This document shows, piece by piece, positions 1 to 8,646 of a stretch of DNA of 64,000 bases; positions within the stretch are counted from its first letter, which is position 1, and each line of letters opens with the position of its first letter. A model generated the notes under the pieces. The model worked only from the letters and a program-made list of their open reading frames with translations, was not told the origin of the DNA and did no database searches. The position numbers and the translations under genes were made by a program. The stretch is from Rhodococcus sp. KRD162. Lineage in GTDB: Bacteria; Actinomycetota; Actinomycetes; Mycobacteriales; Mycobacteriaceae. The DNA is taken from positions 45,238 to 109,237 of the forward strand of contig NZ_JABFAU010000006.1 in NCBI RefSeq assembly GCF_017168335.1, in the 5' to 3' direction.

Positions 1-1037
1 TGCGCAACCCCATCAAGGTGGTCGTCACCATCGTTCTCGGACTGCTGGCCCTGACGCTGCCCATCGGCAACCTCGCGTTCGGCGGAATCAACGAAACGTA
101 TCTGCCGCCGGACAATCCGACTCGAGTGGCGCAGGAGCAATTCGACGAGTTGTTCCCCGGGCAACGCACCGAACCCATCAAACTGGTCATCCAGAACGCG
201 CAAGGCCCCACACTCGGGGCCATCACCACGCAGGCGAACAACGCACCCGGCCTGATCGAGCCGTTCACTCCGGTCGGTGCCAGCAAAGACGGCATCATCG
301 TCTTCAAGGCCGGGCTGATCGACCGAAACGACGGTGCGCCCGCCATCGAGTATCTGCGCAGCATCAACACCCCCGACGGCACCACAATGCAGGTGACCGG
401 AACGCCTGCGATCGAACGGGATTCGATCGATGCCCTGGTCGACCGGCTACCTCTGATGGCCGTACTGGTCGTCCTCATCGTGACTGTCCTGATGTTCCTG
501 ACATTCGGGTCTCTGGTGCTGCCGATCAAGGCAGTGCTCATGACGACGCTCGGCCTCGGGGCCACCATGGGCATCCTGACGTGGATCTTCATCGACGGGC
601 ACGGAGCTGCGTGGATGAACTTCACCCCGGGGCCGATCATGGCGATGATTCTTCTGCTGATCGCCGCTATCGTGTTCGGCCTGTCCACGGACTACGAGGT
701 GTTCCTCCTGTCTCGAATGGTCGAGGCTCGCGAAAACGGTTCCAGTACAAGTGCAGCCATCCATATCGGCACCTCGCACACCGGACGCATCATCACCGCC
801 GCAGCCTTGATCCTCATCGTCGTCACCGGAGCATTCGCGTTCTCCGATCTGGTGATGATGAAGTACATCGCCTACGGCATGATCGCCGCACTCATCATCG
901 ACGCCACCGTCATCCGCATGTTCCTCGTACCTGCCACGATGAAACTGCTCGGCGACGCCAGCTGGTGGGCACCGGCCGCAATGAAACGAATGCAGAAGAA
1001 GCTCGGACTCGGCGAGACTGCTCCCGACGAGGTCTGA
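1..1037 (+). CDS. MMPL family transporter, C-terminal half (5' end outside window)
   Basis: The reading frame is open from the first bases, so the gene starts upstream and only its last ~345 codons are visible. It opens in a membrane helix, followed by an extracytoplasmic loop (INETYLPPDNPTRVA, typical of the second MMPL porter domain), then five more helices ending in a basic tail. The motif GLSTDYEVFLLSR carries the Asp-Tyr pair that in MmpL3-type RND proteins takes part in proton relay. Known role of the family: proton-driven export of lipids or small molecules across the inner membrane of mycolic-acid bacteria. The substrate cannot be told from this half. The gene is convergent with the DUF2339 gene, 21 bp away. 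Confidence 0.9.
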   Translation, partial: RNPIKVVVTIVLGLLALTLPIGNLAFGGINETYLPPDNPTRVAQEQFDELFPGQRTEPIKLVIQNAQGPTLGAITTQANNAPGLIEPFTPVGASKDGIIVFKAGLIDRNDGAPAIEYLRSINTPDGTTMQVTGTPAIERDSIDALVDRLPLMAVLVVLIVTVLMFLTFGSLVLPIKAVLMTTLGLGATMGILTWIFIDGHGAAWMNFTPGPIMAMILLLIAAIVFGLSTDYEVFLLSRMVEARENGSSTSAAIHIGTSHTGRIITAAALILIVVTGAFAFSDLVMMKYIAYGMIAALIIDATVIRMFLVPATMKLLGDASWWAPAAMKRMQKKLGLGETAPDEV

Positions 1038-1058
1038 TTCTCCGCCCCATCGCGGGAG

Positions 1059-2945
1059 TCAGGATGTAGCTGCACTCTCGCGATCCGCGAACACCTTGGC
1101 GTACCGGGTACCGGCGATCAGCAGCAACAGTCCTACGGCGATGAAGGCGATGACGCGGAACAGTCCGTCCAGGGCGACCAGATCGAACAAGAAGAGTTTC
1201 GCGATCGCCGCTGCGGTCAAGGACAGCCCGGCCAGTAGCGCCACGTGGGCGTGGGTGACGCTGCGCAGCCCGAAGGCCAGCAGCGCGAAGGCCGCGATCA
1301 TCCACTCGATGGTCGCCGCGGTGTGGCCGGCCGTGAATCCGGTTGTTTCCCCGCCGATTCCGATACCGAGGGTCACCGTGGCCGCCGTCAGCCCGTACAG
1401 CGCGAGAACACCGGAGACGACAGCCAGGGTCTGCCTTCCGTCGTCGAGCAATTTCAGTGCGGCCAGGACGTAGGCGAACGCGAAGGCCGTTGCTGCAAGC
1501 AGGATTCCGCCGACGATGATCCCCGCGCTTCCGACGGCATGGTCGGAGTCCAGCAGGGTACGCGGAGGGCAGATCGAGACGAACATCAACGCGGCGATCA
1601 CGCCGAATCCGCTGCCGATCGAGTACGCCAACGTCGAACGGGTGCTGTGCGCAACGGCGAGCAGCGCCAGGGCGACGGCGAACACTACGACCGGGCGGAT
1701 CTCGACGGTCGTCGATTCGACGGCAGCCTGCAGGGTGGCCAACGCGCCGATCACCGCGACGGTGACGCGGGCGTGTCCGGGGAGCCAACCGACCAGCACG
1801 ACGATCGCCAGAGCGCCCGCAGCGAGGACCAGTTGAACGGCGACGACGACGGCTCGATCGAAGACGTCCACGCAGAGCAGGACCGGCAGTGACGCGAGGG
1901 CGATCATCACGGTCGCTACCACATCGGAGGTGTTGCGGCGCAGCAATTCCAGGGAGGTTCCGATGCCGAGGACGGCCACCGAGACGATGGCCGACAGCAG
2001 CCAGTAGTCGCCGGTCGTTCCGCTCACATCGGCACTGGCGACGGCCGCCAGTACCGTACCGACGAGGGGAAGGGTGCGAACGATCTGCAGGAGTTGCCAA
2101 TTCCGTCCGAGCTGGGCGGGGAAGCCGGCGAGATAGGTGGCCGTGAAGAACGCGATCAAAGTCAGGGTGAGCCCGTCGGTCAGCACCGGGCCACACACGG
2201 CGACACCGGCCAGGATCAACACGGCCATCGGCTGCGATGTCCACTGCACCGCCAGGGCCGTTCCCGCAGCTGCGATTCCGAATGCGACGAGCAGACCGAT
2301 GACCGGATCGAGCCAGCCGTACAGCACCGACGTCGCGAGAACGTCGAGGTAGAGGCCGGCGATTCCGGTGGCGGCGAGGGCGATTCCGCCGACGCGTCCT
2401 CCGGAGCGTCCGGACACCCGAACGCCTGCGGCGATCAGTGCGAGCGAGAACACGGCGCCGGCCGCGACGCGCAGCGGCGGGCCGAACCACCCCGCCTGCG
2501 CCGCGAGCACCAACAGCATCACGACACCGACGAGGGTGACGCCTGCACCGGCGACGGCGAGCAGGCGGCTGATGACACCGTCCCGCTGCCACCAGGGCTC
2601 CCTGGGCGGAGCGGGCGGACGCGGCGCAACTACCGGCCCACGCGGCGTTGGCGCGGCCGGCTGAGTGCGATCGGCCGGCCGGCCGGCGGGCTGACCCATG
2701 GTCCGGTGGATCGGCTGACCGTAGTTCTGCGGAGGGGGCTGCTGCGGCACGAAAGGCGCTGCATAGGACTGCGCGAGGGGAACAGGAGCTTGGGGAACAG
2801 GAAATTGGCGGGCAGCACCGAGTTGCGACTGCAGGGTCTGCAGATCCACGGCGACCTGACGCATGTGGTCGCCCAGTGAATCGAAGCGACTGGACAGGCG
2901 CGCGACGAGTTGCGGATCAAGCCCGGCGTTCTGGGAAGAAGTCAT
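1059..2945 (-). CDS. DUF2339 multi-pass membrane protein
   Basis: A 628-residue protein. The N-terminal ~130 residues are a short heptad-like segment (LSSRFDSLGDHMRQVAVDLQTLQSQL) followed by a Pro/Gln/Ala-rich linker. The rest is almost entirely hydrophobic, with some 16-18 predicted helices, beginning at WWQRDGVISRLLAVAGAG. This is the layout of DUF2339 family proteins, large integral membrane proteins of unknown function. The start is the first ATG; no strong ribosome-binding site precedes it. A 14-bp inverted repeat lies about 40 bp upstream. The DUF1707 gene upstream is on the same strand, 82 bp away, so co-transcription is possible. Function not assigned. Confidence 0.85.
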   Translation of the reverse strand: MTSSQNAGLDPQLVARLSSRFDSLGDHMRQVAVDLQTLQSQLGAARQFPVPQAPVPLAQSYAAPFVPQQPPPQNYGQPIHRTMGQPAGRPADRTQPAAPTPRGPVVAPRPPAPPREPWWQRDGVISRLLAVAGAGVTLVGVVMLLVLAAQAGWFGPPLRVAAGAVFSLALIAAGVRVSGRSGGRVGGIALAATGIAGLYLDVLATSVLYGWLDPVIGLLVAFGIAAAGTALAVQWTSQPMAVLILAGVAVCGPVLTDGLTLTLIAFFTATYLAGFPAQLGRNWQLLQIVRTLPLVGTVLAAVASADVSGTTGDYWLLSAIVSVAVLGIGTSLELLRRNTSDVVATVMIALASLPVLLCVDVFDRAVVVAVQLVLAAGALAIVVLVGWLPGHARVTVAVIGALATLQAAVESTTVEIRPVVVFAVALALLAVAHSTRSTLAYSIGSGFGVIAALMFVSICPPRTLLDSDHAVGSAGIIVGGILLAATAFAFAYVLAALKLLDDGRQTLAVVSGVLALYGLTAATVTLGIGIGGETTGFTAGHTAATIEWMIAAFALLAFGLRSVTHAHVALLAGLSLTAAAIAKLFLFDLVALDGLFRVIAFIAVGLLLLIAGTRYAKVFADRESAATS

Positions 2946-2981
2946 GCGAAAGATTCTGCGGCGGTCGGCCTCGAATAGCGT

Positions 2982-2995
2982 GAGTAGTGCTACTC
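2982..2995. promoter_or_regulatory. Short inverted repeat upstream of DUF2339 gene
   Basis: GAGTAG-TG-CTACTC, perfect 6-bp arms, in the 82-bp gap between the DUF1707 stop and the DUF2339 start. A further CGAGTA lies 14 bp away, so the half-site occurs three times within ~30 bp. It could be an operator or a weak hairpin; nothing distinguishes these. Confidence 0.25.
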
Positions 2996-3027
2996 GGTTC
3001 GCTCGAGTAATCGACGCAGGCCGGGCG

Positions 3028-3666
3028 CTAGCCGAACATCCTGCGCAGCGAGCTACCGAAGGGATGCTTCGCGGTCACCGAGCCCAGGCGAACCTTGCCC
3101 GAGACGACGAGGTGAAGCGGACCATAGGGTGGGCCGGTGCGAACCTTGTTGGTAGCGCTGCCCGCAACGGTGTCGACAGCGTTGAGGTCGACGGTCGCTT
3201 CGGTCGGCACGATCAGCGTGACGGTGCTGCAGTAGTCGTCGACGTGTATTTCGACCACCTGGGTGGACATCACGGCTTGGGTGAAATCGAGCGTCACCGT
3301 GGACATGCGGGTGGACAGGCGCAAGCTCGGTGGCACGTTCCACTTCCCCTTGCGGGCGATGGTGGACATGGTGCCGCGCAGCGTGTCCGAGGATCCGCCG
3401 CCGTGGCCCCAGTGCTCCTGGACGACGCGGCGCGGGGGCGGTTCGGCAACCGGCTTCACCGACGGGCGATGCTGCTCGGCGATCTGCATCCCGGGCAGGT
3501 CCGCCAGTACCGAATTCAGCTCACCACGAGTTTTCGACGCCAAGGCGGTGTCCATGCGCTCGGTGAACTCGCCGAGCGAGAGCATGCCCTGTCCCACCGC
3601 GCGTTGCAGCAGCTGGCCGACGTGCTCGCGTTCGGCATCGGACACTCGCAGATCCCTGGCCTCCAT
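3028..3666 (-). CDS. DUF1707 domain protein with LiaF-like C-terminal region
   Basis: A 212-residue protein. Residues ~3-57 (DLRVSDAEREHVGQLLQ ... LGEFTERMDTALASKTRGELNSVLADLP) are a clear DUF1707 (SHOCT-like) domain, common in actinobacterial membrane-associated proteins. A Pro/Arg-rich linker follows. The C-terminal ~100 residues form a beta-rich segment with alternating hydrophobics (VTLDFTQAV, VEIHVDDYCSTVTLIVP), resembling the DUF2154/LiaF 'cell-wall-active antibiotic response' domain. No membrane helix is visible. A TACCCT box ends 6 nt before the ATG, suggesting a leaderless transcript. Proposed role, inferred only from the family: cell-envelope stress sensing or scaffolding. Confidence 0.85.
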   Translation of the reverse strand: MEARDLRVSDAEREHVGQLLQRAVGQGMLSLGEFTERMDTALASKTRGELNSVLADLPGMQIAEQHRPSVKPVAEPPPRRVVQEHWGHGGGSSDTLRGTMSTIARKGKWNVPPSLRLSTRMSTVTLDFTQAVMSTQVVEIHVDDYCSTVTLIVPTEATVDLNAVDTVAGSATNKVRTGPPYGPLHLVVSGKVRLGSVTAKHPFGSSLRRMFG

Positions 3667-3672
3667 GCATCC

Positions 3673-3678
3673 AGGGTA
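3673..3678 (-). promoter_or_regulatory. -10 box, leaderless arrangement, DUF1707 gene
   Basis: On the minus strand TACCCT is followed by 6 nt (GGATGC) and then the ATG at 3666. This is the spacing expected if transcription starts at the start codon. Confidence 0.45.
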
Positions 3679-3687
3679 GCGAAGATC

Positions 3688-4791
3688 TCAGGCTGCGCGA
3701 CCACCGAGAACCGAGAGCATTCCAGACACCGAAGCGGGCCAACCGAACTGTTCGGCACGCAACCTGGCGGCGATGCGACGGCCGTCGGCAGGGAGTTCGA
3801 GTACGCGCGCGATCTCGGCGGCGAACCCGTCCGCGGTGTTCTTCGAGGATCCTCCGCAGTGTGGGGTGACGATCTGTGCCAGCGCCGAGGTCTCGGAGAC
3901 GACGACGGGGGTGCCCACTGCCAGTGACTCCAGCGCGGCGAGCCCAAAGGTTTCGTGCGGTCCGGGTGCGAGCGCGATGTCGGCCGAGGCCAGCAACTCC
4001 GCGACCGTCGATCGGCCGGAGACGAATCCGAGGAAATCGACGGGTAGGCCGCGGGCGCGTCGCTGCAGACCTGCCCGGCGAGGTCCGTCGCCGGCGATGA
4101 TCAATCGCGCGGAAACTCCTGAGTTACGCAGCGCAGCAAGCGAATCGATACTTCTCTCGACGTGCTTTTCCACCGACAGTCGGCCGCAGTGCACCAGTAG
4201 CCGTTCCGCCAGTGCCGAGCGCTTCTCGACGTGTCTGCGCCGCGGATGGAACAGGTCCAGATCCACCCCGAGAGGCACCCGGTGCACGTTGCGAACACCG
4301 ATGCGCTCGAACTCCTGCTGAGCGAACTGCGTGGTGCACACGACGGCGTCGTATTGCTCGGCGGTGCGCCGGTTCGCCAGATCGGCGACGGGTCGGGCAC
4401 AGCGCATCGGCATCGTCTGCGCGAACAGTCGATCGAGGCGCTCGTGAGAGATCATCACGCTGCGGATGTCCCGGCGGGCGGCCCAGCGACCCATGCCACG
4501 CAGCGTGAGTCGATCCGACACCTCGATCACGTCCGGCCGCAGTCCGGACGCCACCGAAGACACCCGGCGCGGATCGGCCACCCGATAGCCGCCGGTGCAC
4601 GGAATCTGCGGTGCGGGTACTTCGATGCGGACCACTCCCGAAGGCAACAGTTCTTCACGCCACTGCGCTCCCGGCACGATCAACGTCACCTCGTGACCAC
4701 CGGCCACGTAACCCGCCCCGAGCTGGTCGACTGCCGTCCGCAGCCCACCGGAGCGTGGCCCGTAGAAGTTGGCGAGTTGCACGATGCGCAC
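3688..4791 (-). CDS. Glycosyltransferase family 4 (GT-B fold)
   Basis: The frame is open to an ATG at 4875, but the conserved protein begins at GTG 4791 (VRIVQLANFYGPRSGGLRTAVDQLG), giving 367 residues; the 28 upstream residues are Arg/Ser-rich and unlike the family. The N-terminal GT4 domain has the GG..T loop. The C-terminal Rossmann domain carries LLVHCGRLSVEKHVERSIDSLA, LIIAGDGPRRAGLQ and the E-x7-E region PHETFGLAALESLAVGTPVVVSE, which binds the nucleotide-sugar donor. Close actinobacterial relatives act on lipids or sugars in the cytoplasm; acceptor and donor here are unknown. The DUF1707 gene begins 21 bp downstream; an SRPBCC gene lies divergently. Confidence 0.85.
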   Translation of the reverse strand: MRIVQLANFYGPRSGGLRTAVDQLGAGYVAGGHEVTLIVPGAQWREELLPSGVVRIEVPAPQIPCTGGYRVADPRRVSSVASGLRPDVIEVSDRLTLRGMGRWAARRDIRSVMISHERLDRLFAQTMPMRCARPVADLANRRTAEQYDAVVCTTQFAQQEFERIGVRNVHRVPLGVDLDLFHPRRRHVEKRSALAERLLVHCGRLSVEKHVERSIDSLAALRNSGVSARLIIAGDGPRRAGLQRRARGLPVDFLGFVSGRSTVAELLASADIALAPGPHETFGLAALESLAVGTPVVVSETSALAQIVTPHCGGSSKNTADGFAAEIARVLELPADGRRIAARLRAEQFGWPASVSGMLSVLGGRAA

Positions 4792-4901
4792 TCGCTCAGT
4801 CTTCTCACCAGAGGATCCATCCGGCGGCGCGCCGATGGACAGTGACCGAACCCTCGCGGAATTTCTGTGTGGCAATTGCTACCAACGGGTAGGCGGGGCA
4901 G

Positions 4902-5291
4902 ATGCGAGCGACACTGCAATCCACCGGTCACACCCCGGCGTCCGAGGTCTGGGAACGCTACATGGAACCGGCGCAGTGGAAGATCTGGGCACCGCAGATC
5001 ACCGGCGTCGAATACGGCGGCGAGCGTCTCACTGCCGAGACTACCGGTCGGGTGCTGGGACCACTGGGTGTTCCGATCGAGTTTCGGGTGCACTCGATCG
5101 ACGAACGGTCGCGGACCTGGGCGTGGTCTGCGTGGTTCCAGAATCAGGCCATCGGGATCGACCTGACTCATGGGGTCGTGTCGCGGCCGAGCGGAACCCG
5201 GGCCTGGTTGACGGTCGACGGCCCTGCACCCCTGGTGCTGCCCTATCTGCCCGTCGCCAAGTTCGCGCTCCACCGGTTGTGTGCGCGGTAG
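4902..5291 (+). CDS. SRPBCC (START/polyketide-cyclase-like) family protein
   Basis: A 129-residue protein with the SRPBCC layout: a first strand, then the helical segment ASEVWERYMEPAQWKIWAPQITGVEY, then a string of beta strands (ERLTAETTGRVLGPLGVPIEFRVHSIDERSRTWAW, shown in parts) and a C-terminal helix. Members form a deep hydrophobic pocket and bind lipids or small hydrophobic ligands; some are cyclases. No catalytic residue can be named. The start ATG follows GGCGGGG. It is divergent from the glycosyltransferase gene and convergent with a small acidic ORF whose stop lies 2 bp away. Confidence 0.75.
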   Translation: MRATLQSTGHTPASEVWERYMEPAQWKIWAPQITGVEYGGERLTAETTGRVLGPLGVPIEFRVHSIDERSRTWAWSAWFQNQAIGIDLTHGVVSRPSGTRAWLTVDGPAPLVLPYLPVAKFALHRLCAR

Positions 5292-5293
5292 AG

Positions 5294-5512
5294 CTACTCG
5301 GACCGCGGCACTGTCTTCTCCTCGGACTGGTCGGCTACCTCGGTCGGCTCGGGCGTCGGCAACGACGACTCCTCGCCGGACCCGTCGAGATGGCCGTCGA
5401 ACTCGTCGATCGCCTCATCGCGTTCGCCGCCGGTCTGATCCTGATCGGCGTCGACGCCTTTCGAATGCTTCGCCGGGTCGACGGTGGTGTCCACTGCTTC
5501 GTTGTCGGTCAT
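5294..5512 (-). CDS. Small acidic hypothetical protein
   Basis: A 72-residue ORF starting MTDNEAVDTTVDPAKHSKG. It is strongly acidic (more than 20 Asp/Glu), has no hydrophobic segment and ends in PTPEPTEVADQSEEKTVPRSE-like sequence, so it is probably disordered. It fills the space between the SRPBCC gene and the response regulator and lies 37 bp after the regulator stop on the same strand, so it could be the last gene of that operon. The ribosome-binding site is poor. No family recognised; it may not be a real gene. Confidence 0.4.
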   Translation of the reverse strand: MTDNEAVDTTVDPAKHSKGVDADQDQTGGERDEAIDEFDGHLDGSGEESSLPTPEPTEVADQSEEKTVPRSE

Positions 5513-5549
5513 GGGGTCAAGAGTGCCCGTCGGCCCGCGACGCAAACCC

Positions 5550-6215
5550 TCACAGACCCTTTTCGATGACGTAGCGGGTCAATTCCACACGATTGGCCAG
5601 CTGCAATTTCCGCAGCGTCGCCTGCACGTGATTCTCGACGGTGCGGTGACTGAGCGTCAATCGCGTCGCAATCTGCTTGGCGCTCAGTCCCTTTGCGACC
5701 AAACGCAGCACCTCGGTTTCCCTATCCGTCAGCGTCGGGCGGGTGTCGGATTCCGGTTCGGGCGAGGACGACATCCGCCGGAACTCCCCGAGGACCAGGC
5801 CCGCGAGGCCGGGTGTGAACACCGCCTGCCCGGCCGACGTGGCGCGGACCGCGTCGAACAGTTCCTCCGCCGACGCACTCTTGACCAGGTATCCCGTCGC
5901 ACCCGCCTTGATCGCGTCGAGCACGTCGCTGCGTTCTGCCGACGCCGACAGCACCAGGATCTTGGTCTCGGGCGACGCTTCCAGCACCGCCACAGTGGCG
6001 TCGGCTCCGTTGCCGTCGGGTAGATGCATGTCCATCAGCACGACGTCGGGAGTGGTGGCCCGGGCCCGGCGTCCAGCAGCGGCAACGCCGTCCGCGGTGG
6101 CAACGACCCTGAATCCGGCGGCATCGAGATCACGGGCAACACCGTCGCGCCACATCGGATGATCGTCGACGACCATCACCGCGATCTCGGAATGCGCGTT
6201 CTCGTCCTCGTTCAT
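5550..6215 (-). CDS. NarL/LuxR-family response regulator
   Basis: A 221-residue protein. The receiver domain is at ~7-122 with the acidic pair VVDDHP, phospho-acceptor Asp in VLMDMHLPDGNG, and the conserved Lys in GYLVKSASAEEL. The C-terminal LuxR-type HTH is at ~155-215 (LTDRETEVLRLVAKGLSAKQIA...SHRTVENHVQATLRKL). The start is set at ATG 6215: it has a GGGAGGA ribosome-binding site and overlaps the kinase stop as ATGA; an upstream in-frame ATG at 6251 is less likely. It forms an operon with the sensor kinase directly upstream. Targets unknown. Confidence 0.93.
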   Translation of the reverse strand: MNEDENAHSEIAVMVVDDHPMWRDGVARDLDAAGFRVVATADGVAAAGRRARATTPDVVLMDMHLPDGNGADATVAVLEASPETKILVLSASAERSDVLDAIKAGATGYLVKSASAEELFDAVRATSAGQAVFTPGLAGLVLGEFRRMSSSPEPESDTRPTLTDRETEVLRLVAKGLSAKQIATRLTLSHRTVENHVQATLRKLQLANRVELTRYVIEKGL

Positions 6216-7381
6216 GCCGGTCCTCCCGCTCGTGGTACTCGGATCTCCCATTCGGTCCCCTCGCCCTCGTTGGTGTCGAGTATCGCAGTGCCACCGAGGG
6301 ATTCGACGCGGCCGAGGATCGATTTCGACACTCCCATCCGGCCTTCGGCTTCGGCGGCGGCAAGCCGTCCAGCTGGGATCCCTTGTCCGTCGTCGCGAAT
6401 ACTCACGATCAACTCCCCGTCGACGTCTTCGAGCAGTACGTAGGCCCGTGCCTCGGCACCGGCATGGAGTTCGACATTGGACAAGGCAGTTGCGACGACG
6501 GCGGCCAGTTCCCGGGCCACGTGGGATTCGACGAGAACCGGATCGGCAGGGGTCGAGACGGACACCGCGGTACTGGCCTGGGTGTTCAGCAGCGCCCTGA
6601 CGTCGACGATCGAACCGGGGTGCTCACTACGCGGAACGGCCTGCTCCGAGATCAGTACCCGCAGAGCGACTTCCTGTTCCCCGGCCAGCTCCGCGAGTTC
6701 GGCTGCCGGACCGCCTATTTCGAGACCGCGCCTTCGAACCAAGGCCAGGACCTGCAGCACCCCGTCGTGCACTTGCCTGGCGAGCCGTTCGCGTTCTTCG
6801 GTGATCGCGGCCGAACGTGCTGCGCGACGCAACTCCTCGTGCGAGCGGCGGGCGGTGTTCGACGCCAATCCCAGTGCCAGTCCCGCCGAGAGCAGAACCG
6901 GGGCGGTGGCGTCGGACCACAGGTCGAGATCGAAGCGGTCACGGACGAGGGCGCTGACCACCGACATCACCACTCCCGACGCGATTCCGCCTCTGGGCCC
7001 CCACAGGATCGCGGCGGAGATGACGGCATTGGTGGCCCACAGGGTGGTCGGCAAGGTCTGGCGGGTGCTGTACCAGTCGTAGTCGGCCACCAGGCGCGTC
7101 GATGCCATCAACGCGATGACGATGACCTGGTCGGCGAGCACCACCTGCCAACGCGGAAGCGTTGCACGTGAGAGCACCAGCGCAGAAGCTCCCGACCACA
7201 CGGCCATCAGAGCTACGAGAACCCAACTCAACCGCGGATTGACGTAATTGTCGACGGTGGCGGCCTGATAACTGATGGCGTAGACGAGGGTGATCAGCCT
7301 GAAAGCCTGGGAGGCCCGCCACAGCGGGGTGTCGGGATCGGACGAGGTGAGCGTGGTTCGCACCCGATCAACCGTCGGCAT
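6212..7381 (-). CDS. Sensor histidine kinase, HisKA_3 type (MacS-like)
   Basis: A 389-residue protein. The N-terminal ~180 residues contain five or six membrane helices starting at TPLWRASQAFRLITLVYAIS, which resembles the N-terminal domain of the actinobacterial MacS/DUF5931 kinases. The HisKA_3 helix carries the phosphoryl His in ERERLARQVHDGVLQVLALV. The HATPase domain shows ALSNVELHAGA (N box), SIRDDGQGIPAG and GRMGVSKSILGRVESLGG. The start could be the ATG at 7381, overlapping the AI-2E stop by 14 bp, or GTG 7363 just after that stop. Partner of the response regulator downstream. The signal is unknown; integral membrane sensing is likely because no large external loop is seen. Confidence 0.9.
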   Translation of the reverse strand: MPTVDRVRTTLTSSDPDTPLWRASQAFRLITLVYAISYQAATVDNYVNPRLSWVLVALMAVWSGASALVLSRATLPRWQVVLADQVIVIALMASTRLVADYDWYSTRQTLPTTLWATNAVISAAILWGPRGGIASGVVMSVVSALVRDRFDLDLWSDATAPVLLSAGLALGLASNTARRSHEELRRAARSAAITEERERLARQVHDGVLQVLALVRRRGLEIGGPAAELAELAGEQEVALRVLISEQAVPRSEHPGSIVDVRALLNTQASTAVSVSTPADPVLVESHVARELAAVVATALSNVELHAGAEARAYVLLEDVDGELIVSIRDDGQGIPAGRLAAAEAEGRMGVSKSILGRVESLGGTAILDTNEGEGTEWEIRVPRAGGPA

Positions 7382-8630
7382 CGGTCTTCGAACCTCCGCT
7401 CTCCGGCTCCGGGATCGTCAACTCCCCCTTGGGAAGCCGCTCCGGCTCGTAGGCACCCGGCGGTGTGTGCGGATCGCTCGGTTCGGCCGAGTACAGCGGA
7501 TCGGTCTCCTCGGGTTCGGAAAACACCTCGTCCGGGTCGTCGGCGAGCAGTGACCGAACGGCGGTGTTGAGGACTGCGACGATCGGTACTGCCAGCAAGC
7601 CTCCGACGATGCCCGCGAGCAGGATTCCGACGGTGATGGACAGCACCACCGCGAGCGGGTGCAGTCGCACTGCGCGGCCCAGCAGAAGTGGTTGCAGCAC
7701 ATGCCCTTCGAGCTGCATGACGGCCACCACGATGCCGAGGGTGATGACGGCGGTGATCAGCCCCTTGGTCACCAAGGCGATGAACACGGCGACGAACCCG
7801 GTCAACACGGCACCGATGATCGGGATGAACGCACCGATGAAGACCAGCGATGCGAGCGGAAGAGCCAGCGGAACACCGAGAACGGCGAGACCTGCGCCGA
7901 TGCCGATCGCATCGGCGGCGGCGACGGCGACCGTCGCGCGGACGTATCCCACGAGCGAACCGAAACCCTGAATGCCGGCGGTCCGGATCTTGCGGCGGGC
8001 CTGGGTCGGTGCCAGACGCGTGACGAACTGCCAGATCTGATCACCGCCGTACAGAAAGAAGATCAGGATGAACAGGGTGAGCGCTGCCCCGGTGAGGATT
8101 TCGCCGATCACCGTGGCGGTGGTCAGTGCTCCGCTGGTGACTGCTTGCTGATTGTCCTGAACGACCTTGACGATGTTGTCGGTGGCTTGTCGAATCTGGT
8201 CTTCGCTGATGTGCAGAGGGCCGCTGGTGAGCCAGCTCTCGACGCTGTTGATCGATTGGGTGAACTGATCGCCCACCTGCGGGAGGCCCTCGATGAACTG
8301 CTCGACGATGAAGGTCATGATCCCGGCGACTACGCCGATGCTCGCGATGATGACGATGATCACCGCGAGGGCTCGCGGTACCCCGCGCCGGTGCATCCAG
8401 TCGACGACCGGGACCAACATCGCCGAGGCCAACAAGGCGAGACCCAACGGGATGACGACGGTGCTGAGTCTCGCGACCACATAGGCGAAAGTGACGAACC
8501 CGGCAAACAGGACAAGCAGTCGCCACGTCCATTCCGCCCCCACCCGCACCAGGGGATGCACCGAATCCGCGGCCGAAGTGAGGCGCGGGGACGCCCCCGT
8601 ACCTTGCGCCCGCAACTCGTCGGTGCTCAC
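7368..8630 (-). CDS. AI-2E family transporter (putative permease)
   Basis: A 420-residue protein with about eight membrane helices between ~37 and 350, in the AI-2E/PerM family pattern (VVIPLGLALLASAMLVPVVDWM; PLALPLASLVFIGAFIPIIGAVL; QLEGHVLQPLLLGRAVRLHPLAVVL, shown in parts). The C-terminal ~60 residues are an acidic, Pro-rich cytoplasmic tail. Family members include quorum-signal exporters and Na+/H+ antiporters, so the substrate cannot be assigned. GTG start with no leader: a TAAATT box ends 6 nt upstream. It is the first gene of the leftward run AI-2E, kinase, regulator, with short overlaps. Confidence 0.88.
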   Translation of the reverse strand: MSTDELRAQGTGASPRLTSAADSVHPLVRVGAEWTWRLLVLFAGFVTFAYVVARLSTVVIPLGLALLASAMLVPVVDWMHRRGVPRALAVIIVIIASIGVVAGIMTFIVEQFIEGLPQVGDQFTQSINSVESWLTSGPLHISEDQIRQATDNIVKVVQDNQQAVTSGALTTATVIGEILTGAALTLFILIFFLYGGDQIWQFVTRLAPTQARRKIRTAGIQGFGSLVGYVRATVAVAAADAIGIGAGLAVLGVPLALPLASLVFIGAFIPIIGAVLTGFVAVFIALVTKGLITAVITLGIVVAVMQLEGHVLQPLLLGRAVRLHPLAVVLSITVGILLAGIVGGLLAVPIVAVLNTAVRSLLADDPDEVFSEPEETDPLYSAEPSDPHTPPGAYEPERLPKGELTIPEPESGGSKTDADG

Positions 8631-8634
8631 CCGC

Positions 8635-8642
8635 TAAATTTA
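8635..8642. promoter_or_regulatory. Symmetric bidirectional leaderless promoter (shared -10)
   Basis: TAAATTTA is its own reverse complement. On the plus strand TAAATT (8635-8640) is followed by exactly 6 nt and the GTG at 8647. On the minus strand TAAATT (8642-8637) is followed by exactly 6 nt and the GTG at 8630. Both start codons therefore sit where transcription would begin, and the whole intergenic space is 16 bp. No -35 is obvious on either side. Confidence 0.6.
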
Positions 8643-8646
8643 ACCT

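Noticed and set aside
910..2592. 560-codon open frame antisense to the DUF2339 gene frame
   Set aside because: Arg-rich, low-complexity translation without any domain; the same DNA encodes a coherent multi-pass membrane protein in another frame.
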